63,071 nucleotides of DNA from a virus. This document shows, one piece after another, positions 30,422 to 39,440 of the stretch. The DNA is taken from the IMG/VR virus record IMGVR_UViG_3300047470_000132, positions 1 through 63,071 of that record. The stretch is one strand, 5' to 3'. Each line of letters begins with the position of its first letter. Position 1 is the stretch's first letter. The notes beneath the pieces are model-generated. The model saw only the letters and a program-made list of their open reading frames with translations, made no database searches and was not told the origin of the DNA. A program made the translations under genes and the position numbers.

Positions 30422-31321
30422 ATGTTTTTCAAGAACCTGCAGGTCTACCGCCTGCCCACACCATATTCGCTGACCGCCGACCAGCTCGCGGCTGCCCTGC
30501 TCCCACAGATGTTCGCCCCAGCGTCGAGCAATGAACTGCCCCGCCAGGGCTGGGGCCGGCCCCGCGGCGAAGACGGCGCGCTCGTGCATGTCGTGAACGG
30601 CCAATTCCTGCTGCAGCTGGTCACCGAGAAGAAGATCCTGCCGTCGAAGGTAGTCAATCAGGTTGCGAAAGAGCGCGCCGCGGAGCTCGAGGAACAGCAG
30701 GGTTTCGCGCCCGGGAAGAAAGCGATGAAGGAACTGCGCGAGCGTGTCGCCGACGAACTCATGCCGCGCGCCCTCTCCGTCCGGTCACACCTCAATGCCT
30801 GGATCGACCCGGTCAACGGCTGGCTGGCCGTCGACACCGCGCGCCCGACCAAAGCCGATGACGTGATCAAACTGCTGCTGAAGGCCGTCGATCGCATGCC
30901 GCTCGAGTCGCTGCGCGTGCAGCGCTCCCCGGTAGCGATGATGACCGCCTGGTTGGAGTCGGACGAAGCTCCCATCAACTTCACCATCGACCAGGACGCA
31001 ACCCTGCGTGCCGCCGGCGAGAGCAAAGCCCAGGTCGGCTACAAGCGTCACACGCTCGAGGTCGAGGACATGCGTCGCCACATCGCGGCCGGCAAGCAAT
31101 GCACCCGCCTCGCGATGACCTGGAACAGCCGGATCTCGTTCGTCCTGACCGAGGCCCTGGCGATCCGCTCGATCAAGCCGCTCGACGTCATCCGGGAAAA
31201 CGAGATCGCCGCGGCGAACGACATCGAGCGCGCTGACAACGACTTCAGCCTGATGACTGGCGAATACGCGCGGATGCTCGCTGACCTGGTCGAAGCGCTC
31301 GGCGGCGAGGCCAAGGCATGA
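30422..31321 (+). CDS. rdgC: Recombination-associated protein RdgC
   Basis: 299 residues, full length for RdgC. Recognisable blocks are MFFKNLQVYRL at the start, RQGWGRPRG, LLQLVTEKKILPSKVVN, and the C-terminal CTRLAMTWNSRISFVLTE. RdgC forms a ring on double-stranded DNA and restrains RecA. In a phage it may regulate recombination or limit RecA-dependent repressor events. It follows the membrane pair by 20 bases. Confidence 0.95.
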   Translation: MFFKNLQVYRLPTPYSLTADQLAAALLPQMFAPASSNELPRQGWGRPRGEDGALVHVVNGQFLLQLVTEKKILPSKVVNQVAKERAAELEEQQGFAPGKKAMKELRERVADELMPRALSVRSHLNAWIDPVNGWLAVDTARPTKADDVIKLLLKAVDRMPLESLRVQRSPVAMMTAWLESDEAPINFTIDQDATLRAAGESKAQVGYKRHTLEVEDMRRHIAAGKQCTRLAMTWNSRISFVLTEALAIRSIKPLDVIRENEIAAANDIERADNDFSLMTGEYARMLADLVEALGGEAKA

Positions 31322-31494
31322 GCGACGTTCCGGAGCGCCCGCCGAGGGAGCCGATCCTCGAAAGGCTTCGCCGGCTGGGCCTGAGGAATGACCCCAGCAG
31401 CAACAGGCCCGTGAGCTCGAGGCGACACCGCCTGAGGATGGACGAGATCACCTTCAGCAAGCCCAACACCAACGACACCAACAAGACTAAATAA
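31318..31494 (+). CDS. 58-residue basic protein after rdgC
   Basis: Starts in an ATGA overlap with rdgC. Rich in Arg, Pro and Asn (PERPPREPILERLRRLGLR), with an Asn/Thr/Lys C-terminus, likely disordered. No family recognised. Confidence 0.55.
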   Translation: MSDVPERPPREPILERLRRLGLRNDPSSNRPVSSRRHRLRMDEITFSKPNTNDTNKTK

Positions 31495-31513
31495 CGATAC
31501 CGGAGAGCCAGCC

Positions 31514-33421
31514 ATGACGAACGACAGCGCAAACACCCCAAGCCGCCGCATCGACGACCACCTGCCGAGCCAACCGCTGCAGTGGGAAGACCAGCCCGAG
31601 GCCGTGCGCCAGGAACGCGCCAAGACCGCCAGGCGCCTGGCTAACGAGCTGGCTGACGCGGGCGCCGCGTTCTTGGCTCACATGGGCACTGGTGGCGGCA
31701 TCGCAGCAATCCCGAACACTGGGCCGGCGCAGTACGTCGTTGCCGGGACGATGGCTGCGATCCGCGAGGTGCTGGGTGAGCAGACGAGCACCCCGGTGCC
31801 GCGCGGGGGCGGCATTACGAGCATCGAAGGACTGACGCGCTACGTGCTTTGCAACGACGGAGAAATGCGCCCGGTATCGAGCGCAGCGCGGCGCATCGGC
31901 GGAGAGTTTTACTACGTCAGTGACGTTGAGCGCTTTATCTCTGCCGGCTCGCCAGTCTCCGCAGTAGAGCAGCCAACCGGCGATCTGCCGCCGAAGCCGC
32001 ACACGACTTACAACGGCTACAGCGACGGCAGCGAGCCGCTGTGGACCGCCGAGCATATGGACGACTACGCCCGCGCTGCGATCGCCGCCCACCTTGCCCA
32101 GCAACCGAAAGCAGAGCAGCCAGCCGCCAGCATCAACACCGAAGATTTTCGCAAGCTGCTGTTCGTGTACACCGAGGCGCTGTTCGGCGGGTCTGAAAAG
32201 GCGCAGGGCGAGAGCTTCGCCGCGCTCGTCGATCACATTCACGAATGGCGCGCCGCCCACCTTGCAAGCCAGTCACAGGCAGCACAGCCGACCGCCGAGC
32301 AAATCATGGAGCTGGCGCACTCGTGGGCTCAGGCGGCATACAAGAAGGCGCTGAACCTGCCATTCGAAGACATCGACGCGATTCGCAAGAAGTTGCGTGA
32401 AGCTGCCACCCACCTCGCGGGCCAGTCACAGGCAACCGCCACGGATGCCCAAGTCGAGCGGTTTTGGGCTGCCTACAACGAAGCAACGCAGTTCGGCAGC
32501 ATGATCGACGCCACCAAGAAAGCGCTCGCGGCGACTGGAGTCAGCCAGCAGGCAACCAAGGTGCAAGCCAAGCCGATCATAGGTGCATACACTTGGTATC
32601 ACCGGGGAATGGTGAACTTCGATGAGGCCGACGCACTCAAGGCGCTAGACGACGGCAAGGGCACGTCGATCGCGCTCTATCTCGCCGCGCCAGGCGACGA
32701 GGCCACGCAGGATCAACTTGTCGGTGCGATGTACGCCTTACGCGCCATTGCCAGCGGCATCGAGAACCCAACTCAAGTTGCGGAATCTGCGCTCGCCGTC
32801 ATTGCTTCACTCGCCGCTGCGCCTCAATCCCTTACCGCACAGGAAGTCACCCAGCAGGCAGCGCCCGTTGCTGCGGCAGCACGCGCGGCTGAGCGGATCG
32901 ATGCCATGCACAAGGGTGTCGTTGGCGTGTTCGCCGAAATCAAGGCTGAACACCTTGCATCGCTCACCCAGCAGGCAGCGAAGGCCGAGACAGGCGCGCA
33001 GGCGATTATTGCTGACTTGGCGGCGGTTGTACGCGCACAAAACGGCAACCAGCACGCCGACATCAACGAATTGCTGTGCCGCGCAGAGAATTTTATCGCC
33101 CCTACTACCAGCACCGTGAGCGCGCCGGAGCTGTCGGCTCTGTCGCAGCGCCTGCGGGCAATGCTTCCCTCAAACATAACCGTGCATGACTTGCGCGCGA
33201 TCGCTGACGGAATCGATGCGGGCACCCAGGCAGCGCCGGAAGAGGTGCGCAATCAGGCGCTGTCCGATGCCGAGGACGCAGCAAGGGCTGTGATGGATGC
33301 AGCCGACGAGGCCAGCGAGTCCGCCGAGAGCATCGGTGCATTCCGGTGCATCAACGCTATCCGCGCCCTCAAGCGCACCAGCACCGACCAGGCTGATACC
33401 GATACCGGGAGCGCAGCATGA
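31514..33421 (+). CDS. Mosaic early protein built from linker-separated modules
   Basis: 635 residues. Several alpha-helical modules are joined by Ala/Gln linkers (e.g. HLAQQPKAEQPAAS, SQSQAAQPTAEQ, SQATATDAQ). Modules include a VEHGS-like N-terminal region, TEDFRKLLFVYTEALFG, a DAQVERFWAAYNEATQF piece, and DUF551-like or EaA-like elements known from enterobacterial and Burkholderia phages. The Ala/Gln linkers recur in the protein at 33955, suggesting shuffling. Role unknown. Confidence 0.6.
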   Translation: MTNDSANTPSRRIDDHLPSQPLQWEDQPEAVRQERAKTARRLANELADAGAAFLAHMGTGGGIAAIPNTGPAQYVVAGTMAAIREVLGEQTSTPVPRGGGITSIEGLTRYVLCNDGEMRPVSSAARRIGGEFYYVSDVERFISAGSPVSAVEQPTGDLPPKPHTTYNGYSDGSEPLWTAEHMDDYARAAIAAHLAQQPKAEQPAASINTEDFRKLLFVYTEALFGGSEKAQGESFAALVDHIHEWRAAHLASQSQAAQPTAEQIMELAHSWAQAAYKKALNLPFEDIDAIRKKLREAATHLAGQSQATATDAQVERFWAAYNEATQFGSMIDATKKALAATGVSQQATKVQAKPIIGAYTWYHRGMVNFDEADALKALDDGKGTSIALYLAAPGDEATQDQLVGAMYALRAIASGIENPTQVAESALAVIASLAAAPQSLTAQEVTQQAAPVAAAARAAERIDAMHKGVVGVFAEIKAEHLASLTQQAAKAETGAQAIIADLAAVVRAQNGNQHADINELLCRAENFIAPTTSTVSAPELSALSQRLRAMLPSNITVHDLRAIADGIDAGTQAAPEEVRNQALSDAEDAARAVMDAADEASESAESIGAFRCINAIRALKRTSTDQADTDTGSAA

Positions 33422-33771
33422 GCCTCACCACGACTAGCCGCAGCACCTACATGTGCATGAGCGTGCGCGGCGGCATCCGCCACCTGCAAGGGCTGCGCAA
33501 GAACGCCAAGACCTACATGACCGACGATCAGGGCCGCGCCCTGAGCCGCGACGAGGCCATCAACGCCATGATGGACGAGTTGGCAAAGGGGCACGAAACG
33601 ATCCCGATGGGACCGCATTGCGCCAATCCTTGCCCGAACGCTGACAAGGGATGCCCCGGCTTCGACTACGGCGCTGGCGGCGGATGCGGCGGCTTCCAAA
33701 CCGAATGCTCCAGCACCGCAGCTCAAGCTGCTACCGCTACCGATACTGCGAAGGACGTCGAGCATGGATAA
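33418..33771 (+). CDS. Cysteine-rich hypothetical protein
   Basis: 117 residues with a cluster HCANPCPNADKGCPGFDYGAGGGCGGFQTEC-like arrangement (five cysteines in about 30 residues) that could bind zinc or an iron-sulphur cluster. Overlaps both neighbours by four to eight bases. No family recognised. Confidence 0.6.
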   Translation: MSLTTTSRSTYMCMSVRGGIRHLQGLRKNAKTYMTDDQGRALSRDEAINAMMDELAKGHETIPMGPHCANPCPNADKGCPGFDYGAGGGCGGFQTECSSTAAQAATATDTAKDVEHG

Positions 33772-33958
33772 GCGCGCGCTGCGTAAAGTCATCCTTGGCC
33801 AACTAGCGGCAGAACTCCGCACGGCGGTCATCATCGATGGCGACAACATGAGCGAAGAAGACCTAGCGCGCGCCGACGACGTCCAGCACGAGCTGGCCGA
33901 GGAATTCGAGCGCCGCGCGCAAGGCGGCCGATACTCTCCTGAATGGGACAAGCCATGA
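33764..33958 (+). CDS. Small acidic helical protein
   Basis: 64 residues; the sequence is mostly two helices (KRALRKVILGQLAAELRTA, EEDLARADDVQHELAEEFERR). Overlaps the previous gene by eight bases and the next by four. Function unknown. Confidence 0.6.
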   Translation: MDKRALRKVILGQLAAELRTAVIIDGDNMSEEDLARADDVQHELAEEFERRAQGGRYSPEWDKP

Positions 33959-35523
33959 CCACCACCAACACCCCAGGAATCGACCTGGACAACGAATACG
34001 AAGCGCCCAGGACTTGCATCAGCCCCCTGGCTACGCGCCCGGTCCTGTACACCGACACCGTAGGCGGCAACCAAACGTGCCGCGATGACCTGTGGGCCGT
34101 CACCACGGACGAACTGAACGCCCTCACCCAGCCGCGCGGCACCGAACAGGCGAGCGAAATACCGGCGATTCTGTTCGACGGCCATGCCGTGTATGCCGAA
34201 GTCATGGCGAGCGACCCGCACGCGCCGCGCCCGACTGCCGACAACATCGCTGACGTGTTGGATGCTGTCGTGCGCTTGATTCGTCGAACGAACACTGTTC
34301 AGCAGGCGGGCATCGGGGGAATATGGGCAGAGGCAGCGGCAGATCCTGCATTCATCCGCGAAATTGATGAGGACCGCGCCGCCGTCCTTGCCCGGCAAGC
34401 CGCGCCCGAAGCACCTACCTCCATTAACCTGAGTGGCCTGACGCAAGACCGCGTGCTGGAGATCGCCAAGCAGCATTTCGGCTGGGTCGCCGGGCTTGGC
34501 GGCTTTGACGATGCTGTGCTCAAGTTCTCCACCGATCTGGTAGGCGAGGCCAAAGCTGCATCCACTGGGGCTGCGCCCGAAGCACCGGCCAGCGAGCAGC
34601 AGTCTGTAAAGTGGACCGCCGATGAGATCGCTGATGCGTGCGTAAAGGCGGGGTTGGGCATCCTTGAATGCAACGCCCTGATCGTCACGTTGAAGGGTAC
34701 CCCTGCGGCTACCCAGCAGGCTGGAGCGGCTGACGACCCAATGGGCGACAGATGGCACAGCCTCACCTGTGATGGCACCTGCTCCCCACCATGCGAAGCG
34801 GCCACCACGGCAAGCCCTGAAATCCTCGTAGCGAACGAGGAAGGTATCGAGCTACCCATTGAGCGCCGTGACGACGGCAAGTGGCAATTTAGCGTGACCA
34901 CGTGTGGCAGCCAGCGCCCAAGACTCAACCCTGCGGCCGCTACGGCAACTTGCGGGAACAGTCACCAGTCGCCCTACGAAGACGCGCCTGTACCCTCGGC
35001 GGGCGGCATTGGCAAGTCCATCGTGGATGCGGCCACCACGGCAAGCGCGAGCGGGGAGATTGAGGCTTACATGGTCGAGCTTGACGGCGGCGAACCAATC
35101 GCCTTGCACTTCCAAAAGTTCCGCGCTGACCGCAAGGCGCGCGAATGGGAGAGCGCCAAAGTGGTGCCTCTTTGCCGCGCCCCAGCACAGCAGACGGAAC
35201 GTATGCAACCCAGCCGGGAAGGTGCACCACTGGATATTGTCCTGCACGCTTTGCGCGAGGCGAAAGAAGGACTTGCAAGAGCCGGGGAGGACGGGTGTTG
35301 CTACTATCCGGGAACACACGAGGTCGACCAAGCACTTGCCGCCATTGCCCAACAAGCCGCAGCCCATGCACCAAGCCGCGATGCCGATTGGCAAAGTGGC
35401 TATAAGACCGGATACGAAACCGGATTGAGCGATGGTCGCGCAGAATTCACCAACCCTGCCGCCACATCGCCAGCAGAGCGCGCAGCCATGTCTGCCGCAA
35501 CCGAAGCGAAGGAGCAGAAATAA
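33955..35523 (+). CDS. Second mosaic early protein with Ala/Pro/Gln linkers
   Basis: 522 residues from the ATG at 33955 (ATGA overlap). Modules of 40-80 residues are separated by linkers such as AAPEAPASEQQ and PAATQQAG. A DUF551-like piece (YMVELDGGEPIALHFQKF, then SAKVVPLCRAP) and a C-terminal YKTGYETGLSDGRAEF are recognisable. It shares linker style with the 635-residue protein. These regions are known for rapid module exchange in phages; role unknown. Confidence 0.6.
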   Translation: MTTTNTPGIDLDNEYEAPRTCISPLATRPVLYTDTVGGNQTCRDDLWAVTTDELNALTQPRGTEQASEIPAILFDGHAVYAEVMASDPHAPRPTADNIADVLDAVVRLIRRTNTVQQAGIGGIWAEAAADPAFIREIDEDRAAVLARQAAPEAPTSINLSGLTQDRVLEIAKQHFGWVAGLGGFDDAVLKFSTDLVGEAKAASTGAAPEAPASEQQSVKWTADEIADACVKAGLGILECNALIVTLKGTPAATQQAGAADDPMGDRWHSLTCDGTCSPPCEAATTASPEILVANEEGIELPIERRDDGKWQFSVTTCGSQRPRLNPAAATATCGNSHQSPYEDAPVPSAGGIGKSIVDAATTASASGEIEAYMVELDGGEPIALHFQKFRADRKAREWESAKVVPLCRAPAQQTERMQPSREGAPLDIVLHALREAKEGLARAGEDGCCYYPGTHEVDQALAAIAQQAAAHAPSRDADWQSGYKTGYETGLSDGRAEFTNPAATSPAERAAMSAATEAKEQK

Positions 35524-36215
35524 TGGCTGATGAATTGAAGCCTTGCTATTGCGGTGGCACGCCAAGTAGGTGCTCGCTCAACGATTGGCAGTATTGGATC
35601 GAATGCAGCGACTGTGCCAACGAGACGGCGCGGAAAGCAACTCATGCGGAAGCAGAGGAAGAATGGGACCGTCGCGCTGCTCCTATAGCCGCGCAACTAG
35701 ATGCCGAACTGCCGCCGCCGCGCAACAAGGCGGGCGACTTCGAAGACTGGGCAGGTGTGTACGCTGACCACGAAGTGCGCAATATCGTCGCCCCGTATGC
35801 CGAGCGTATCGCCATGCATGAGCGCGTCCACAACATCATGGTCGAGCAGGTGCGTGAAGGTGCCGAGCATATCCGCCACCTGGAGCGCGAGCACGGTTTG
35901 CTATCGATGGTTGTTGAGCAATTAAAAGCCCGCCTCGCGTCCGCCGACGCACTCATCGAAAGCATGGCAACCGAAGCAGATCGCCGCGCCTATATTGACG
36001 GTCGCACTGCTGGTACAGCGCCCGAGAAGTTTGGCTGCCATTGCGACTTGGAGCCGCACATGGAGCCGGACAGCTGCGTGATCGATACCAACCGCCGCGA
36101 AGACTGTCTCTATGCCCGTGGGCACGCGACCAAAGAGGCGTGCGAATACTGGCAACCCATCAAGTTCGCTGCCGCCCCTACTCCTACTAATGGTGGAAGA
36201 GAGGAAGCCAATTGA
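35523..36215 (+). CDS. Lar-type zinc-ribbon protein with coiled-coil extension
   Basis: 230 residues. The N-terminal 50 residues carry a restriction-alleviation (Lar-like) zinc ribbon: LKPCYCGGTP, CSDCANETARKA, THAEAEEEWDRRA. A coiled-coil segment (IRHLEREHGLLSMVVEQLKARL) and a Cys/His-rich C-terminus follow. Lar proteins of Rac prophage relieve type I restriction; here function is inferred from the motif. Overlaps the upstream stop by one base. Confidence 0.65.
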   Translation: MADELKPCYCGGTPSRCSLNDWQYWIECSDCANETARKATHAEAEEEWDRRAAPIAAQLDAELPPPRNKAGDFEDWAGVYADHEVRNIVAPYAERIAMHERVHNIMVEQVREGAEHIRHLEREHGLLSMVVEQLKARLASADALIESMATEADRRAYIDGRTAGTAPEKFGCHCDLEPHMEPDSCVIDTNRREDCLYARGHATKEACEYWQPIKFAAAPTPTNGGREEAN

Positions 36216-36664
36216 GCCTGCCCTACGAAAACGCCACGAGCGGAGCCGCCGCGCTGGACGAGATCGGCAAGATACTGACTCGCTTCGGATGCGCGCGCTT
36301 CGGCACGATGACCGACCACGAAGCCGGCGAGCTGCTGGTTCAGTTCACGCACCGGGACCGCAATATCTCCGTAAAGGCAAGCTTCCGTGGCTACGCGGCG
36401 GCCTGGCTGCGAGAGCATCCCCACACCAGCCGCACGAGGAAGACCCTCAAACAGCACGAGGCGGCCGCGCTGGAGCAGGCCAAGATCAGCGTGTGCTCGA
36501 TCTTGCGCGACTGGATCAAGGGTCAGGTGACGGCTATTGAAGTGGGAATCCTCACCTTCGAAGGCGCATTTCTCGGGCAGATCATGCTACCCAACGGAAA
36601 ATCCGTGCTCGAACACACCCAGGCCGCCGGCTTGTTGCAAATCGGCGCCACCAAGGAGACATGA
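36212..36664 (+). CDS. Conserved hypothetical phage protein
   Basis: 150 residues, starting at a TTG in a TTGA overlap. Shows the phage pattern LDEIGKILTRFGCARFGTM and YAAAWLREHP...QAKISVCSILRDWIKGQVTAIEVGI, a family of unknown function often near early accessory genes. It may have a DNA-binding fold, but this is not established. Confidence 0.65.
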   Translation: MSLPYENATSGAAALDEIGKILTRFGCARFGTMTDHEAGELLVQFTHRDRNISVKASFRGYAAAWLREHPHTSRTRKTLKQHEAAALEQAKISVCSILRDWIKGQVTAIEVGILTFEGAFLGQIMLPNGKSVLEHTQAAGLLQIGATKET

Positions 36665-36665
36665 A

Positions 36666-37067
36666 ATGGGCCTGAGACTGACGAAAGCGCAGCGCGCGGC
36701 ATTGCGCGAGAAGTTCGGCGGCCTCTGCTCCTACTGCGGCGAGCCGCTCGGAGACCGCTGGCATGCCGACCACTTCGAGCCGGTCGAGCGCAAGCTCCAG
36801 CACGTGCGCGGCAAGGGCTTCGTTCCAACCGGCGAACTGTACCGCCCGGAGAACGACACGGTAGCCAATCTAATGCCAGCCTGCCCGCCATGCAATATCG
36901 ACAAGCACGCGATGTCGCTGGAGAACTGGCGCGTGAAGCTGGCGCGCGCCTTGGAAGTGCTGGCGAATAACCAGCCTACCTACCGGCACGCCCGGCGCTT
37001 TGGTCTACTCGTTGAGACGCCAAAGCCGGTGGTCTTCTACTTCGAACAGCTCGCCAAGGAGGCGTGA
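36666..37067 (+). CDS. HNH endonuclease (short form)
   Basis: 133 residues. The compact HNH has CSYCGEPL, WHADHFEPVERK, and LMPACPPCNIDKH. An ATG at 36661 would give only four residues, so 36666 is used. It is one of the common small phage HNH proteins and is co-directional with its neighbours, more like a resident early nuclease than an inserted homing enzyme. Confidence 0.85.
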   Translation: MGLRLTKAQRAALREKFGGLCSYCGEPLGDRWHADHFEPVERKLQHVRGKGFVPTGELYRPENDTVANLMPACPPCNIDKHAMSLENWRVKLARALEVLANNQPTYRHARRFGLLVETPKPVVFYFEQLAKEA

Positions 37068-37068
37068 A

Positions 37069-37116
37069 ATGGACAACAACCAGATAGGAAAGGCGCGCGC
37101 CAAATGTGGATTCTGA
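37069..37116 (+). CDS. Possible 15-residue peptide
   Basis: MDNNQIGKARAKCGF, preceded by AAGGAGGCG. Overlaps the following small gene by 13 bases. The good site may in fact serve to load ribosomes for the next gene. Confidence 0.25.
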   Translation: MDNNQIGKARAKCGF

Positions 37117-37280
37117 TGATTTTCTACATCGCCAACATGGGCCATAACGCGACTAGCCAGATGGCGGTGGAGTTCAACACGAAAGAAGCCTGTCTGAGCG
37201 CCGCCGCTGAATGGAAACGGCTGTACAGGGAGCCTGAGAATCTCAAGATGCTGTGCGCATACAAAGGGGATAAAAAGTGA
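37104..37280 (+). CDS. 58-residue secreted or membrane-anchored small protein
   Basis: N-terminal MWILMIFYIANMG is a short hydrophobic anchor; the remainder is soluble with two cysteines (C30 and C51) that may form a disulphide. Has AGGAAAGG upstream and overlaps the next gene (GTGA). Similar small Cys-pair proteins are common in phage early regions, function unknown. Confidence 0.6.
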   Translation: MWILMIFYIANMGHNATSQMAVEFNTKEACLSAAAEWKRLYREPENLKMLCAYKGDKK

Positions 37281-37735
37281 CCGTAGACACCGAAAAGATG
37301 AAAGCGCTAGCACTGGCGGCGCCTTGCCCTTGGTGCGGCCAATCGCCCGACGTGACCAACGAAGCGGCGTTCCGCCTGACGGACGGCGAGAAGTATGGTG
37401 CGCTCCAGTGCTGCGGCATCGGGCCAGAAGTTCGCACGGACTACAAGCCTGTCGAGCACTGGAAAGCACGCGCCATCGAAGCATGGAACGAGCGCACGGC
37501 TCCCGCGGCGGGAACAGAGAAGGATGCAGAGCCTGGCGAGTCGAGCATTAACGAGATCCGCACGGCGATCGCGGACTACTACCGGGCACTCAACGCACGA
37601 CAGCATGGCGAACTGGCGATGGATCGGGCCTTCCGTGCCATTGAGCGTGAACTGGGCATGTCGTGGGATATGTGGACCAGGGCTGAGGAAGAAGCTATTG
37701 CTGCGCACACCGAAGCCGGAAAGGAGCCTGCATGA
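37277..37735 (+). CDS. Second Lar-type zinc-ribbon protein
   Basis: 152 residues from a GTG overlapping the upstream stop. N-terminal ribbon APCPWCGQSPDV and QCCGIGP, then HWKARAIEAWNERT, the typical end of the Lar-like domain. The C-terminal half is helical (SINEIRTAIADYYRAL...). Likely a paralogue in function of the protein at 35523, probably acting against host restriction. Confidence 0.68.
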   Translation: MTVDTEKMKALALAAPCPWCGQSPDVTNEAAFRLTDGEKYGALQCCGIGPEVRTDYKPVEHWKARAIEAWNERTAPAAGTEKDAEPGESSINEIRTAIADYYRALNARQHGELAMDRAFRAIERELGMSWDMWTRAEEEAIAAHTEAGKEPA

Positions 37736-37989
37736 AGACCATCAACACCGGCCCTTTCCGCCAGCTCATGCATGAGGTGAAATTCGGTCACACCACAGAA
37801 GACGAGGCTGCGACCAGGATTGACGCGCATGTTGAGCTGGTGGTCGAAGCGGCGCTGAGGAAGCATGGAATCGAGCCTAGGCCAATTCCGAATGCCGAGC
37901 AGCGGCTGTTTGCCGCCCTGCGGGATCTCGGCCAGGCGCAGGAAGACGAGTCGGCGCCACCAGGGCGCAAAGAAGGGAATGAACGATGA
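37732..37989 (+). CDS. Small hypothetical protein
   Basis: 85 residues; helical, with a charged C-terminal tail. Overlaps both neighbours in ATGA junctions. No family recognised. Confidence 0.6.
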   Translation: MKTINTGPFRQLMHEVKFGHTTEDEAATRIDAHVELVVEAALRKHGIEPRPIPNAEQRLFAALRDLGQAQEDESAPPGRKEGNER

Positions 37990-38243
37990 GCGCAATATTT
38001 GAACTGCCGCTGCCAACCGAAACGCTCAATCCGGACGAGATCATCGAGATTTCCGGGTGCCGTCAAAAGAATGAGCAGATCGAGTGGCTGAAGAAGAACG
38101 AATGGCATTTTCTGCGGAATCGCGCCGGCGCGCCGATCATTGGCCGGCTGTACGCTAGACTGAAGCTGGCCGGGATCAATCCGGCCGCGCTGGCGGCGCC
38201 CGAGGCGAGCGGCTGGCAGCTGGACGTGTCCAACATTCGATGA
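37986..38243 (+). CDS. DUF4224-like protein, excisionase candidate
   Basis: 85 residues. It shows the DUF4224 pattern LNPDEIIEISGCRQKNEQIEWLKKN followed by FLRNRAGAPIIGR. Small proteins with this domain are regularly encoded directly before integrases and are thought to serve as excisionases or integration directionality factors; here int starts ten bases downstream. Confidence 0.75.
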   Translation: MSAIFELPLPTETLNPDEIIEISGCRQKNEQIEWLKKNEWHFLRNRAGAPIIGRLYARLKLAGINPAALAAPEASGWQLDVSNIR

Positions 38244-38253
38244 CAGGTAACTG

Positions 38254-39312
38254 ATGCGACCGAAGACGACCGGGCGAAAGCTGCCGCCGCGCATGCTCGA
38301 GCGGAAAAGAACACTGAAGTCCGGAGAGGTCTGGGTCGGGTACTACTACAATGGCCGGGACGATACCGGCAAGCGTAAGGAGATTCCGCTCGGCACGGAC
38401 TTGGTGAAGGCAAAGCGGAAGTGGGCCGAGCTTGAGTGCGTAGACGTGCCGCTCGATGCATCGCTGATGAAGTATGCCTTCGACCAGTACGAGCGAGACA
38501 TCCTGCCGAAGAAGAAGCCATCGACGCAGCGGGAGAACAAGCTCTGTCTGTCGCAGCTGCGACCAGCATTCGACAAGGCGCCTATCGAACGGATCACCCC
38601 ACAGGACATCGCGCGCTATCGGGACGCTCGGACGGCCCCGGTACGCGCCAACCGCGAGATCGCCCTGCTCTCCCACGTCTTCAACATGGCCCGCGAGTGG
38701 GGCTTCACGAAGCGGGATAACCCATGCCGCGGTGTCCGGAAGAACAAAGAGGCGCCGCGCGACTACTACGCCGAGGCTGACGTCTGGGATGCCGTGCACA
38801 AAGCCGGCAGCCAGGCGCTCCGCGATGCGATGGACTTGGCTTACCTTTCGGGCCAGCGACCGGCAGACGTGCTCAAAATGAGCAAGAGCGACATCCGTAA
38901 CGATGAGCTGCATGTCCTGCAGAACAAGACCCGACACGCGCTTCGCATCACCTTGCACGTCGGAGGAGAGTCAACGCAGTTGGGGGCATGCCTCGATCGG
39001 CTGCTTGCGCGCCAGGTGAAGTCGATGAGCGGGGAGCTAATCTGCACGGAGCAGGGGCAGCCCATGACGATGAAGATGCTGCGCGATCGATTCGAGGCTG
39101 CTCGCACCGCAGCGGCCAAGCAGGCCGAGAAAGCGCGCCAGGATGATCTGGCGAAGCGCATCAGGGCGTTCCAGTTCCGTGACATCCGACCAAAAGCGGC
39201 TAGCGAAATGAGCAGCCTGCAGGACGCCAGTGACCTGCTGGGCCACACTGACAAGCAGATCACGAAGCGGGTTTATCGCCGCGCCGGCGAGGTCGTAAAA
39301 CCGACAAAGTGA
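38254..39312 (+). CDS. int: Tyrosine recombinase integrase
   Basis: 352 residues. The catalytic domain shows Arg202 in SGQRPAD, Lys225 in QNKT, the box II FRDIR (309-312, with Arg in place of the usual His), His331 in LGHT and the nucleophile Tyr341 in VYRR. The N-terminal arm-binding domain (about 1-60) and core-binding domain (about 70-150) are intact. It catalyses integration at the tRNA-Ser-like attP core 129 bases downstream. It is under the repressor-controlled promoter at 29576. Confidence 0.95.
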   Translation: MRPKTTGRKLPPRMLERKRTLKSGEVWVGYYYNGRDDTGKRKEIPLGTDLVKAKRKWAELECVDVPLDASLMKYAFDQYERDILPKKKPSTQRENKLCLSQLRPAFDKAPIERITPQDIARYRDARTAPVRANREIALLSHVFNMAREWGFTKRDNPCRGVRKNKEAPRDYYAEADVWDAVHKAGSQALRDAMDLAYLSGQRPADVLKMSKSDIRNDELHVLQNKTRHALRITLHVGGESTQLGACLDRLLARQVKSMSGELICTEQGQPMTMKMLRDRFEAARTAAAKQAEKARQDDLAKRIRAFQFRDIRPKAASEMSSLQDASDLLGHTDKQITKRVYRRAGEVVKPTK

Positions 39313-39319
39313 TGCGGGG

Positions 39320-39340
39320 TTGCGGAAATCGTTTCCGCAA
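39320..39340. repeat. Candidate integrase arm sites, left of the core
   Basis: TTGCGGAAA at 39320-39328 and its inverse TTTCCGCAA at 39332-39340, almost back-to-back. The same nonamer occurs on the other side of the core at 39606, as expected for arm-type Int sites. Confidence 0.55.
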
Positions 39341-39404
39341 CTGCCCAAACGATAGGCAAACGCGGTCGCCATTTTCGGCCGGACGCGCTGGCCTCAGAAA
39401 TGAA

Positions 39405-39428
39405 AAAGCCATTGAAGTACAATGGCTT
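39405..39428 (-). terminator. Phage-borne terminator next to attP
   Basis: Read leftward: AAGCCATTG, five-base loop, CAATGGCTT, then TTTC. It is 12 bases behind the 3' end of the tRNA-like core in the direction of tRNA transcription, so it would terminate the rebuilt tRNA gene after integration. Confidence 0.65.
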
Positions 39429-39440
39429 ATCACTGAAATC

